Shown: positions 19,824 to 29,025 of the stretch, in pieces
How positions within the stretch are numbered: position 1 is the first letter of the stretch
Layout: each line of letters opens with the position of its first letter
From: SAR202 cluster bacterium
Lineage (GTDB): Bacteria; Chloroflexota; Dehalococcoidia; Lucifugimonadales; UBA3495
DNA length: 64,000 nucleotides
Reading direction: 5' to 3'
Assembly (NCBI GenBank): GCA_013204585.1
Contig: JABMNL010000034.1
Span: forward strand, 1-64,000
Position numbers and translations under genes: made by a program
Notes under the pieces: generated by a model
What the model was told of the DNA's origin: nothing
Seen by the model: only the letters and a program-made list of their open reading frames with translations
Database searches by the model: none

Positions 19824-21104
19824 TTACGATTCCCGCCTTAGCACGTTGACGACGCAAGTGCCGCCGGTGCCGCCCACATTGTGGGTGATGCCCACCGTTA
19901 GGTTGGCCTTCTTCACCTGACGCGCTCCGGCCTCGCCGCGCAATTGGTGGTAAATCTCGACGACCTGACCGACGCCCGAAGCGCCGACCGGGTGACCCTT
20001 CGCTTTCAAGCCGCCGGAAGTGTTAATCGGATGATCGCCGTCGAGCGCCGTGCGTCCTTCATCAACCGCCCTTGGGCCTTCGCCGGGGGCAAAGAAGCCC
20101 AGGTCTTCGCTGGCCACAATCTCGGCGATGGTGAAACAGTCGTGAACCTCGGCCAGGTCAATGTTTGCCACGGTCACACCGGCCATGTCGTAGGCCTGTT
20201 GGGAGGCGGCCTTGGCGGCGGAGAGCGATGTTAGCTCATCGGAATCATGGAGCGGTTTGCCGGTGGCCTGGCCGATGCCTGCGACGCTGATGGGCACCTC
20301 GGAGAAGTTGTGGGCAATTTCTGCCGACACTAGCAACACGCAGGATGCGCCGTCCGTGATTGGTGCGCAGTCGTAGAGTCGTAGGGGCCAGGCAATCCAG
20401 GGGTTGGCCTGGGCGTCGTTCAAGAAATCCATGTCGGTCTGCCAGTCTGGCACCGTCTGTCCTCGTTCCTGGACGCGGGATTTGCGCCGCTCCATCATGG
20501 CGGTGATGGTCTGTTGGAATTGGGCCTTGGGGTTGAGCGCGCCGTTATTGTGGTTCTTGATGCCAACTTTCAGTAGGTGGTCGAGGTTGGTCTCGTAGCG
20601 GTCCATGTGAGCCTTGGCGATGGCGCCGAAGATGCCGGGGAAGGTTAGTCCGGCGGGAACTTCATAGAGTCCGTCGGCAGCCGAGGCCAACACGTCGGTG
20701 ACGCCCTCGGTCGGCAGGTTGGTCATCTTTTCCATGCCGCCCACCAGAACAACGTCGTACATGCCGCTGGCGATGGCCATGACCCCCTCGCGGAGTGCGC
20801 TGCCGCTGCTGGCGCAGGCGTTCTCGATGCGGGTAACGGGCACGGGAGTTATGCCCAGCCAGTCGGCGATGATAGGCGCGGTGTGACCCTGATTTTCAAA
20901 TAAGTCGGAGGAGTAGTTGCCAACGTAGGCGCATTCTATGTCGGTGACGTCAAGGCCGTGGTCCATGTTCTGAACCATGTCTTGGAAGGCCTCCACGAAC
21001 AGGTCTCGGCTGTCTTTTTCGGGGAAGGCCCCAAATTGGGACAACCCAGCGCCTACAATGGCGACCTGGCGGCCCAACTGGCGCTTCTTGTTAATCGTGG
21101 CCAT
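19824..21104 (-). CDS. SCP2/SCPx-type thiolase (acetyl-CoA C-acyltransferase)
   Basis: The protein cleaves or joins acyl-CoA thioesters. The active-site cysteine is in ENACASSGSALREG (about residues 87-100), the histidines lie in EVHDCFTIAE and in GHPVGASG near the C-terminus, and the last active-site region GITHNVGGTGGTCVV has the cysteine replaced in position as in the SCPx group. The 426 residues are typical for this thiolase branch, which partners with DUF35 proteins such as the gene 2 bp downstream. Likely role: beta-oxidation-like breakdown of branched or steroid-like side chains; the substrate is not readable. Confidence 0.92.
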   Translation of the reverse strand: MATINKKRQLGRQVAIVGAGLSQFGAFPEKDSRDLFVEAFQDMVQNMDHGLDVTDIECAYVGNYSSDLFENQGHTAPIIADWLGITPVPVTRIENACASSGSALREGVMAIASGMYDVVLVGGMEKMTNLPTEGVTDVLASAADGLYEVPAGLTFPGIFGAIAKAHMDRYETNLDHLLKVGIKNHNNGALNPKAQFQQTITAMMERRKSRVQERGQTVPDWQTDMDFLNDAQANPWIAWPLRLYDCAPITDGASCVLLVSAEIAHNFSEVPISVAGIGQATGKPLHDSDELTSLSAAKAASQQAYDMAGVTVANIDLAEVHDCFTIAEIVASEDLGFFAPGEGPRAVDEGRTALDGDHPINTSGGLKAKGHPVGASGVGQVVEIYHQLRGEAGARQVKKANLTVGITHNVGGTGGTCVVNVLRRES

Positions 21105-21187
21105 CTAACTCTCCTCTATTTGAAACGCGACTTTTGGTCATTATGCTGGCTGCTTTGTAAGACCGTCAACCAAATTGGGCGCGGGCT

Positions 21188-22273
21188 CTACGCTCCCCGG
21201 ATAACGCCTTCGCACATCTGAGCGCCTTGGAATAACTCAGAAATCACGACGGTTTCCCAGGTGGTATGAAAGTCTCGGACTCCGATACCGACGGGGATGG
21301 CGGTGATGCCTTTCTCGATGTATACGTTGGCGTCGGAACCGCCGCCGGTGGACTCGAATATCGGCTCCAGGCCCATTCTCGTCAACGCCTGAGTAATTAC
21401 GGCGATGGCCTGGCTGTCAGGTTCAATATGGTAGGCCTGGTAGGTGCTCACGATGTCTAGGTTAATCTTAGCTTCGGGGTACCGGGAGCCAACTTCGTCG
21501 AACACCCCTCGAAACTTACGTTCTAGGTCTGCCAGCTTCTTATGACTGCGGCTGCGGAACTCACCGTCGAGAAAGGCCTGTTCGGGGACAATGTTGCGCT
21601 TCAGGCCCCCTTCAAGGCGGCCAATGTTGGCAGTGGTCTCTTCGTCAATACGGCCCAGGGGCAGCTTCCCCAGTATCTCGGCAGCTATCAGCAGGGCGGA
21701 GATGCCCTTCTCCGGCTCGAGGCCAGCGTGGGCGGCGCGGCCTGTGATGGTGGCGGTGACTACATTCTGGGACGGAGCTGAAACGGTGACTCGGTTGGGC
21801 GGCCCTTCTGCGTCAAACACGATGCCCTCTTTGGCCGATACCATACTGAAGTCCAGATTATGGGCCCCGACCAAGCCACCTTCCTCATGGCGACTGAACA
21901 CCACTTCGATGGCCCGGTTTTCTCCGCTCGATTCCAATGCGGCGGTGAGGGCCTCGAGGATAATCGCGACACCCGCCTTACAATCGCCGCCCAAGATCGT
22001 GCTACCGTCGGAACGAAGCACGTCTCCTTCTAGAATGGGCTTAATCCCCCGGCCCGGCTCCACTGTGTCCAAATGGGCAGATAGCATCACCGGCTGTCCG
22101 TGCCCGGCGAGCTTGGCGATTACGTTGTTGTACGCGTCGTGAGAGACCTTCAGACCCAGGGACTCCAATCTTGAACTGACCTCCCGGTCCATGGCGTCTT
22201 CTTCGCCGCTGGGACTGTCAATCTTGATTAGGTCAATAAGGGTTTTTACGAGCCGTTCTTTATTGGCCAACAT
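21188..22273 (-). CDS. M20-family metallopeptidase (PepT/YgeY-like)
   Basis: The chain has the two-zinc M20 signature: MLSAHLDTVEPG (first His/Asp), LGGDCKAGVAIILEAL (bridging Asp), SRHEEGGLVG (catalytic Glu and zinc Glu) and a C-terminal HTTWETV histidine. The lid/dimerisation domain begins around SAPSQNVVTATITGRAAHAG. At 361 residues it fits tripeptidase T-like and related M20 enzymes that cut small peptides or N-acyl amino acids. The gene stands alone; the upstream side carries a 15-bp repeat. Substrate unknown. Confidence 0.9.
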   Translation of the reverse strand: MLANKERLVKTLIDLIKIDSPSGEEDAMDREVSSRLESLGLKVSHDAYNNVIAKLAGHGQPVMLSAHLDTVEPGRGIKPILEGDVLRSDGSTILGGDCKAGVAIILEALTAALESSGENRAIEVVFSRHEEGGLVGAHNLDFSMVSAKEGIVFDAEGPPNRVTVSAPSQNVVTATITGRAAHAGLEPEKGISALLIAAEILGKLPLGRIDEETTANIGRLEGGLKRNIVPEQAFLDGEFRSRSHKKLADLERKFRGVFDEVGSRYPEAKINLDIVSTYQAYHIEPDSQAIAVITQALTRMGLEPIFESTGGGSDANVYIEKGITAIPVGIGVRDFHTTWETVVISELFQGAQMCEGVIRGA

Positions 22274-22275
22274 GC

Positions 22276-22343
22276 GCCTCCGGGCTTTGAGTCTCCGGGC
22301 TTTCGGTCTCCGGGCTTTCGGTCTAATGGAATCGGTCTAATGG
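22276..22343. repeat. 15-bp tandem repeat upstream of the M20 gene
   Basis: Two exact copies of GTCTCCGGGCTTTCG (22291-22305, 22306-22320) follow a diverged copy (22276-22290). A shorter motif, GTCTAATGG, then repeats at 22321 and 22335. It lies in the divergent gap between the M20 and Nudix genes and begins 3 bp from the M20 start codon, inside its likely leader. Confidence 0.85.
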
Positions 22344-22432
22344 AAAGGAAATACCGGCCAAGTATAGGACAAGTAACACCGGCTAGCGAGTGCCTATAAC
22401 ACTCGGTTAACGCCTATTAAAGGCCCTCGTGC

Positions 22433-22438
22433 TATACT
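22433..22438 (+). promoter_or_regulatory. -10 element giving a leaderless Nudix mRNA
   Basis: TATACT ends 7 bp before the ATG at 22446, so transcription would begin at or next to the start codon. No ribosome binding site is present. No strong -35 hexamer is seen. Confidence 0.45.
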
Positions 22439-22445
22439 CCGCGCT

Positions 22446-22871
22446 ATGGCTGAACAGGCACCGAGACCCCAGGTTGGCGTAGGCGTGATTTTCGTGCGGA
22501 ACGGAAGGGTATTCTTGGCCAAGCGGCACGGCGCCCACGGCGAAGACACCTGGGCCTCGGCTGGCGGACACCTGGAGAACGGCGAAACCCTGGAGGAATG
22601 CGCCCGGCGGGAAGCCATGGAAGAGTTGGGCGTGACCGTTGGTGAGATGCAGTTCCTCTGCGTAAGCAATATCATGGCCTACGATAAGCATTACGTGGAC
22701 ATCGAATTTGTCGGTGATATCGGAGACCAAGAGCCCATCTTGGCGGAGCCGGAAGCATTCTCCGAGAGCGGCTGGTTCTCATTGGACGACCTGCCAGCGC
22801 CCATGTTCCACGCCATGCGGTACGCACTGAATAGCTACGGCACCGGCCAACATTATTTCCCTGGCGACTAG
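22446..22871 (+). CDS. Nudix hydrolase
   Basis: The 141-residue protein has a complete Nudix box starting GGHLENGE and ending REAMEELGV (about residues 39-61), with the REUxEExGU catalytic glutamates. It would cleave a nucleoside diphosphate linked to another group, possibly a damaged nucleotide such as 8-oxo-dGTP or a CTP-type substrate; the rest of the sequence (WFSLDDLPAPMF) is typical of small pyrophosphohydrolases. The mRNA is probably leaderless. Not clearly linked to its neighbours. Confidence 0.92.
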   Translation: MAEQAPRPQVGVGVIFVRNGRVFLAKRHGAHGEDTWASAGGHLENGETLEECARREAMEELGVTVGEMQFLCVSNIMAYDKHYVDIEFVGDIGDQEPILAEPEAFSESGWFSLDDLPAPMFHAMRYALNSYGTGQHYFPGD

Positions 22872-22939
22872 CCTGGGATCCTTCTGGCAGCTTAAGTAAC
22901 AAAACAGAACAACATATACAACAGGACATGGAGGGCAAT

Positions 22940-23611
22940 ATGCCGGCTAAAAAAGGAAACGGGCTGCTGATGGTCTATAGCGACGTCTCAGCCGAAAATG
23001 ACGAAGAATACAACCGTTGGTACAACGAGGAGCATATACCAGAGCGCCTATCTATTCCGGGAGTCCTGAACGCCGCCCGGTACGAGGCGGTTCAGGGCGG
23101 GCCGCGCTATCTAGCCTGCTACGAGCTGGAATCTGCTGACGCATGGCATTCCGACGCATGGCAGAAATATCTTAAAGAGCCGACCGAATGGTCCAAGCGG
23201 ATGTCTCCCAGCGTGATTGGAACGGAGAATATCCGAAACCTATATACGCGGATTTACCCGGACAATGTATCCGAGGAAACCGCCAACTCGGACATGGCGC
23301 CGGTGATTCTTGTGGGACGCATGTCGGTTCCCCCGGAACTAGATGAAAAGTTCAACATAGCCTACAACACGGAGCGTCTGCCCCAGGCGTTGAAGATTCC
23401 TGGCTACATTCGGGCCAGGAGATGGGAAGCGGTCATGGGCGCTCCCAAATACTCCACCGTACACGAGATGGAGTCCATGGATGTGGTGAACGGCGAGGGG
23501 TGGAAGGCGTGGAGTCCCATGGTCACCCCGGTGTGGAACAGCGAGATAAGGCCCCATATGGTCCACGAAAAGGGATCGCCGGGCGTTTTCCGCAGGATTT
23601 TCCCCAAATAA
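22940..23611 (+). CDS. Duplicated ferredoxin-like (EthD/DUF4286-type) protein
   Basis: The 223-residue protein has two copies of a dimeric alpha/beta barrel module: YNRWYNEEHIPERLSIPG (about residues 28-45) and FNIAYNTERLPQALKIPG in the second half, each followed by a (R)xEA(V)xGxP(K/R)Y strand. The YNxEHIPERL pattern is seen in EthD-type and related small monooxygenase-like proteins. It is likely a single-chain pseudo-dimer that binds or modifies a small organic molecule in the cytoplasm; activity is not known. ATG 22940 sits five bases after GGAGG (22930-22934); an ATG at 22928 overlaps that site. A strong terminator follows. Confidence 0.7.
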   Translation: MPAKKGNGLLMVYSDVSAENDEEYNRWYNEEHIPERLSIPGVLNAARYEAVQGGPRYLACYELESADAWHSDAWQKYLKEPTEWSKRMSPSVIGTENIRNLYTRIYPDNVSEETANSDMAPVILVGRMSVPPELDEKFNIAYNTERLPQALKIPGYIRARRWEAVMGAPKYSTVHEMESMDVVNGEGWKAWSPMVTPVWNSEIRPHMVHEKGSPGVFRRIFPK

Positions 23612-23646
23612 CTGCCGTCTAGCTCCCAATTTTAGGACGTTTTAAT

Positions 23647-23684
23647 GGGCACGTTCCGCCAAACGGCGGGCCGTGCCCGTTTTA
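23647..23684 (+). terminator. Two-tier terminator hairpin
   Basis: Outer arms GGGCACG (23647-23653) and CGTGCCC (23672-23678) enclose an inner stem CCGCC/GGCGG with an AAAC loop, followed by GTTTTAG. Confidence 0.8.
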
Positions 23685-23875
23685 GTTCACTGACAGCATG
23701 TTATTGACTTGGTTTCGAAATAAATGAGACTGTTATTCGGATTATAAGCCTTAATTTGTATGTATTTATTAATAAACGGTTTATCCCTGGTTACCCCTTC
23801 AAGCCCAGGTTTCCAAAGATGGCCCAATATGGGTCCCAAGAAGACATAAAACAGCCACTTTTAAGCCCTATTTCC

Positions 23876-23905
23876 GAGGCTATTTAGCCTCAATTCTGCT
23901 ATAAT
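23876..23905 (+). promoter_or_regulatory. gyrB promoter -10 with 16-bp palindrome
   Basis: A perfect TATAAT (23900-23905) lies about 100 bp before gyrB. GAGGCTA (23876-23882) and TAGCCTC (23885-23891) form a perfect palindrome with a 2-bp centre that covers the -35/spacer region. No good -35 hexamer is visible, so the site may bind an activator or a repressor. The rest of the 396-bp gap (23612-24007) is AT-rich with a terminator at its left end and no gene. Confidence 0.55.
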
Positions 23906-23998
23906 ACGCGTAGTTTGAAGCACGTCAGACTACACTGTTCTACGGCCCCATTCCCCAACGTAATTTTTCTTTGTCCGCTCAACGAATTTCTATGGTGA

Positions 23999-25942
<1,944 letters not shown>

Positions 25943-25974
25943 CCTCCCAATAGAAGCCGCGAGTCGGTTGTCCT

Positions 25975-26003
25975 TTGGAAACTGGCCCAACTTGGTTTAT
26001 AAT
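25975..26003 (+). promoter_or_regulatory. rpsT promoter
   Basis: TTGGAA (25975-25980), a 17-bp spacer and perfect TATAAT (25998-26003). The start near 26010 leaves a leader of about 134 nt before rpsT, long enough for the S20 autoregulation known in other bacteria, though no specific structure was recognised. Confidence 0.75.
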
Positions 26004-26143
26004 AGGCGCGTCGGCTTTTAGATTCGGTTCGCACCTATTATCTTTTACGGGCGGCCGGGGTCCAACCATAATCAAGCCAGACACGAGTTAGAAGTTAAAC
26101 CGGCTGCTAAAGCGCCGGGGAAGAGATTGGCAGGAGGAGCAAG

Positions 26144-26407
26144 TTGCCCGCAAAGAAGGCAGGCCGTCAGCAAGCGAAGAGGTCCATTCGCACCAAGGGA
26201 GACCGGACCGAGACTAGGACCGCAATCGCCAAGGCGATGAGCTCCATGGAAGGGGGTGACACAGCCGTCGCTGAGACCGCCGTCCGTGATGCATTGAGGA
26301 TCATGGATCGGGCAGTACAGAAAGGTATCTTGCACAAGAACAACGTCAATCGGCGCAAGGGCCGGATTGCAGTGCGCTTGAACAAGATGAAGGCTGCATC
26401 CGCCTAA
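26144..26407 (+). CDS. rpsT: 30S ribosomal protein S20
   Basis: The 87-residue basic protein matches S20: MPAKKAGRQQAKRSIR at the N-terminus, a helical middle and the KGILHKNNVNRRKGRIAVRL motif at the end. S20 binds 16S rRNA early in small-subunit assembly. The start codon is TTG at 26144, preceded by AGGAGG at good distance; a TTG start is also known for S20 in E. coli, where it lowers translation and supports autoregulation. It has its own promoter and a strong terminator, so it is a single-gene unit between gyrB and lexA. Confidence 0.96.
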   Translation: MPAKKAGRQQAKRSIRTKGDRTETRTAIAKAMSSMEGGDTAVAETAVRDALRIMDRAVQKGILHKNNVNRRKGRIAVRLNKMKAASA

Positions 26408-26430
26408 CACAAGGCAATATTTAGCGAACC

Positions 26431-26466
26431 AAACCCGCTCCGATTAAATACCGGAGCGGGTTTTTT
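26431..26466 (+). terminator. rpsT terminator
   Basis: AAACCCGCTCCG (26431-26442) and CGGAGCGGGTTT (26452-26463) form a 12-bp perfect stem, followed by more T residues. Confidence 0.9.
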
Positions 26467-26512
26467 GTTTTGAATATCTGGATGAACTCAGCGGCATCGT
26501 GACAAAGAATCG

Positions 26513-26567
26513 TTGACAGTCGGCGGGGCCTTTGCTAGCCTGGTTTTCAGAACATAAGTTTTATGTT
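26513..26567 (+). promoter_or_regulatory. lexA promoter with SOS-box-like operator
   Basis: Perfect TTGACA (26513-26518) and, 17 bp later, an extended -10 TGC-TAGCCT (26533-26541), predict a start near 26548. Three bases downstream lies a 17-bp palindrome, AACATAAGTTTTATGTT (26551-26567), with 7-bp arms and a 3-bp centre. Its position on the lexA start site makes it the best candidate for the LexA operator of this organism. The exact site was not seen elsewhere in the window. Confidence 0.65.
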
Positions 26568-26615
26568 AAGACAGTCAATCTAAGCACGAATCATAATCTG
26601 AATCTCAAGGACACT

Positions 26616-27269
26616 ATGGTAAGCAAAAAGAAGATGCCGCCCCGGCGACAACGGATATGGGAATTCGTCCAGGAGTTCTATTCCGAGAACGGAATCCCGC
26701 CCACGGTGCGCGACATCCAGAAAGCCTGCGAGGTAAGCTCCACATCGGTTGTGGACTACAACTTGGAGAAGCTCAGCCAGGCCGGATATATCAACCGGCG
26801 GCGCGACGTAGCCCGTGGTATCGAGATACTGGACAATGATGGGCAACCGCTGTCCAACGCACCTCGGGTTCAGATTGTGGGTGCCATTGCAGCTGGTAGC
26901 CCCATCCCCGTGTGGAGCACGGAAGACTCAGCGTCCAGCGAAGAGTTCGACACCGTGGAGATATCGCCCGAACTGCAGCGCAAACATGGCAAGTTGTTCG
27001 GTTTGGCCGTGAAAGGAACGTCGATGATTGATGCCTTGATTGATGACGGCGACGTCGTAATCGTGAAGCCGACCAATCAAGCGGCCAACGGCGAGATGGT
27101 TGTGGCTTGGCTCAAACAAGAGGAAGAGGCCACGCTGAAGAAATTCTACGCCGAAGGTGACCGGGTACGCTTGCAGCCGGCGAACAGCACCATGGACCCC
27201 ATCTATAGTCCCGCCGATAACGTGGAGATTCACGGAAAAGTGGTGTACGTGATTAGAAACCTGGGCTAG
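26616..27269 (+). CDS. lexA: SOS repressor LexA
   Basis: LexA represses the SOS genes and cuts itself when RecA filaments form. The 217-residue protein has an N-terminal winged helix (PTVRDIQKACEVSSTSVVDY, recognition helix about residues 28-47), the Ala-Gly cleavage site in GAIAAGSPIP, the catalytic serine in KGTSMIDALIDDGD and the lysine in EEATLKKFY. ATG 26616 follows AAGGA by 5 bases and gives the family length; an in-frame start at 26532 lies before the predicted transcription start. Autoregulation is likely through the palindrome at 26551. Confidence 0.96.
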   Translation: MVSKKKMPPRRQRIWEFVQEFYSENGIPPTVRDIQKACEVSSTSVVDYNLEKLSQAGYINRRRDVARGIEILDNDGQPLSNAPRVQIVGAIAAGSPIPVWSTEDSASSEEFDTVEISPELQRKHGKLFGLAVKGTSMIDALIDDGDVVIVKPTNQAANGEMVVAWLKQEEEATLKKFYAEGDRVRLQPANSTMDPIYSPADNVEIHGKVVYVIRNLG

Positions 27270-27293
27270 ATTCGTATCAGAACCAGTAGGACT

Positions 27294-27324
27294 AAAAAAG
27301 GCCCCGCATCTGTGGGGCCTTTTT
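27294..27324. terminator. Bidirectional terminator after lexA
   Basis: AAAAAGGCCCC and GGGGCCTTTTT form a long stem at 27295-27324 around a small loop, with A-rich left and T-rich right sides; it serves lexA and the converging gene at 27341. Confidence 0.85.
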
Positions 27325-27340
27325 GTTGGCGTTTTAGGTC

Positions 27341-27697
27341 TTAGCGGCGGCTGTTGGTCAGCGCTCCGTAGGAGGCAACCAAGAATGGGACGCAGTAGGT
27401 GAGAGGTACCTTCCAGTACATTGCGTCGTTCCAATGACCGGCCAACAAAACGTCACCTTGATTGAGCAGGGTCAGTATGGTCCCGACAACCACGGCAACG
27501 ATTATAGACCGGCGAACCATGGGTCGATGACGGACGGCGCACCGAGAGCACTTGATGACCTCGCCTGCGTCCGGGTGACCATCGGGAACGGGTTTCTTGA
27601 AGGCGAATGACCAACCCTTCCCGGAATCGCGACCGCACTGGTCACAGGTGGCATATTGTCTGGTGTCCTGGAGGTTGCTCTCCAAGGTTTCTTCCAT
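27341..27697 (-). CDS. NrtS-like membrane protein with N-terminal zinc ribbon
   Basis: The C-terminal half (about residues 60-118) has two transmembrane helices with the segment VGTILTLLNQGDVLLAG and then KVPLTYCVPFLVASYGAL, matching the NrtS nitrate/nitrite transporter domain family. The N-terminal half is soluble with CDQCG and CSRC, a likely zinc ribbon. Start ATG 27697 has GGAGAA upstream; a TTG at 27715 is an alternative. At 118 residues it would need to form oligomers to make a pore. The nitrate role is transferred from the family and not supported by neighbours here. Confidence 0.65.
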   Translation of the reverse strand: MEETLESNLQDTRQYATCDQCGRDSGKGWSFAFKKPVPDGHPDAGEVIKCSRCAVRHRPMVRRSIIVAVVVGTILTLLNQGDVLLAGHWNDAMYWKVPLTYCVPFLVASYGALTNSRR

Positions 27698-27941
27698 CTT
27701 TGGTTCTCCAGGCAAAATGATTAATTGGGGTACCAGGGCGGGGTACCAAAGCGACGCAATTGTAGGTGGTAGCCGAAATCGGTGTCAACGAACTAGCAGG
27801 TCGAAGCTGAAGTGACGCGGGTTAGGGATTCTTGTTAATACACCTGCCGGAAATTATACTTAGTCTTGCCGGTCAAAGATGATGTTCTAGGAAAGCGTCC
27901 AGGCAACTTGGTGAATCGGCTATACCTCTTGGAGCAGATAA

Positions 27942-28616
27942 ATGTACGATTTCCACACCCATACCTTTCTTAGCGACGGCGTATTGTCGCCCATAGAACT
28001 GATACGTCGGGCTTTGGTGCGCGGTTACCGGGCCATGGCGGTGACCGACCATGTGGGTCTGGGAAACGTGGAATTTGTAGTTAAGACGCTGGTGACCGAT
28101 TGCGAGCAGGCGACCAGGCGCTGGGATATCTTGGTATTGCCTGGCGTGGAGATTACCCATGTGCCCAAAGATGACATCGACTTGGTGGCACGTATGGCCA
28201 AGGAGCTGGGGGCGAAACTAGTGGCGGTGCATGGGGAGACGCCAGTGGAGCCAGTGGAACCTGGTACCAATGAAGCGGCGTTGCGGTCTGACTTTGTGGA
28301 TGTGCTGGCCCATCCCGGGCTGATTACCTATGAAGAAGCCCGGTTGGCAGCGGAGAAGGGAATCTATCTTGAGGTGTCGGCCCGTAAAGGCCACAGCTTG
28401 GCCAATGGACACGTGGCGAAAATAGCGAAAGAAGCTGGGGCAATGACGGTATTGGACTCAGACGCACACGAACCCGACGACCTACTTACTCCGGACATCA
28501 GGCAGAAAGTAGCCAAAGGTGCCGGTCTCAGTGATGACGAGGTCCACACCTTGCTGGAGACTAACCCTCTGAAGCTGTTAGCCAAACTGGGCTTCCCGGT
28601 CCCTCCCGCGGCCTAA
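27942..28616 (+). CDS. PHP-domain phosphoesterase
   Basis: The 224-residue protein is a PHP metal-dependent phosphoesterase. It has FHTHTFLSDGVL (metal histidines, residues 4-15), a central VTDHVGL, PGVEITHVP, VDVLAHPGLI and a C-terminal DSDAHEPDDL, in family order. Relatives hydrolyse histidinol phosphate, nucleotide 3',5'-bisphosphate or other phosphate esters; the compact form is often annotated as histidinol-phosphatase-like. There is no histidine-biosynthesis context, so the substrate is open. A TATACC sits 15 bp before the ATG and GGAG 8 bp before it. Confidence 0.88.
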   Translation: MYDFHTHTFLSDGVLSPIELIRRALVRGYRAMAVTDHVGLGNVEFVVKTLVTDCEQATRRWDILVLPGVEITHVPKDDIDLVARMAKELGAKLVAVHGETPVEPVEPGTNEAALRSDFVDVLAHPGLITYEEARLAAEKGIYLEVSARKGHSLANGHVAKIAKEAGAMTVLDSDAHEPDDLLTPDIRQKVAKGAGLSDDEVHTLLETNPLKLLAKLGFPVPPAA

Positions 28617-28635
28617 CGCATCTTCTGGTCAGATC

Positions 28636-28776
28636 CTAAGACTTTCCGATGCGGAACACCTTGGTCCCACACTGAGGGCAAACGCCTTGCGTGGCGGGAC
28701 GACCATTTTTTAGTGTGACCTGCTTCGGATTGGAAATCTCCCGTTTGTTGCGGCACTTGAAGCAATAGGCTTCCAT
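28636..28776 (-). CDS. Small zinc-ribbon protein (DUF5679)
   Basis: This 46-residue protein has two CxxC pairs, CFKC (residues 5-8) and CPQC (near 34-37), with basic residues between them, as in the DUF5679 family. It likely folds around one zinc ion and may bind nucleic acid or protein; the function is unknown. ATG 28776 lies 9 bases after GGAGGT. An excellent promoter precedes it, which suggests high expression. Confidence 0.85.
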   Translation of the reverse strand: MEAYCFKCRNKREISNPKQVTLKNGRPATQGVCPQCGTKVFRIGKS

Positions 28777-28867
28777 TTTGCTTACCTCCAAACCTTTTTG
28801 TACGGTTGCATGTGAAGGTGCGCTGTTACGCAACACGCTCAAAGTCTAAGTTTACGTAACGTTGTTA

Positions 28868-28895
28868 ACTATACAAATTAGATAGGGATTGTCAA
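28868..28895 (-). promoter_or_regulatory. Promoter of the DUF5679 gene
   Basis: Minus-strand TTGACA (28895-28890), 16-bp spacer and TATAGT (28873-28868). The predicted leader is about 84 nt. The remaining gap up to 29025 shows nothing recognisable. Confidence 0.7.
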
Positions 28896-29025
28896 GAAAA
28901 GTGGGCTCAATGTTGCCGAATTGATAATGCGGTAATGATAATATCAGCCATATTCCCAGGAAGACATGACGAGATAGGTTGGGGAAGGATTTTGGTGGAT
29001 GCTGCGGGGAGTCGCCGGGTTTTGG

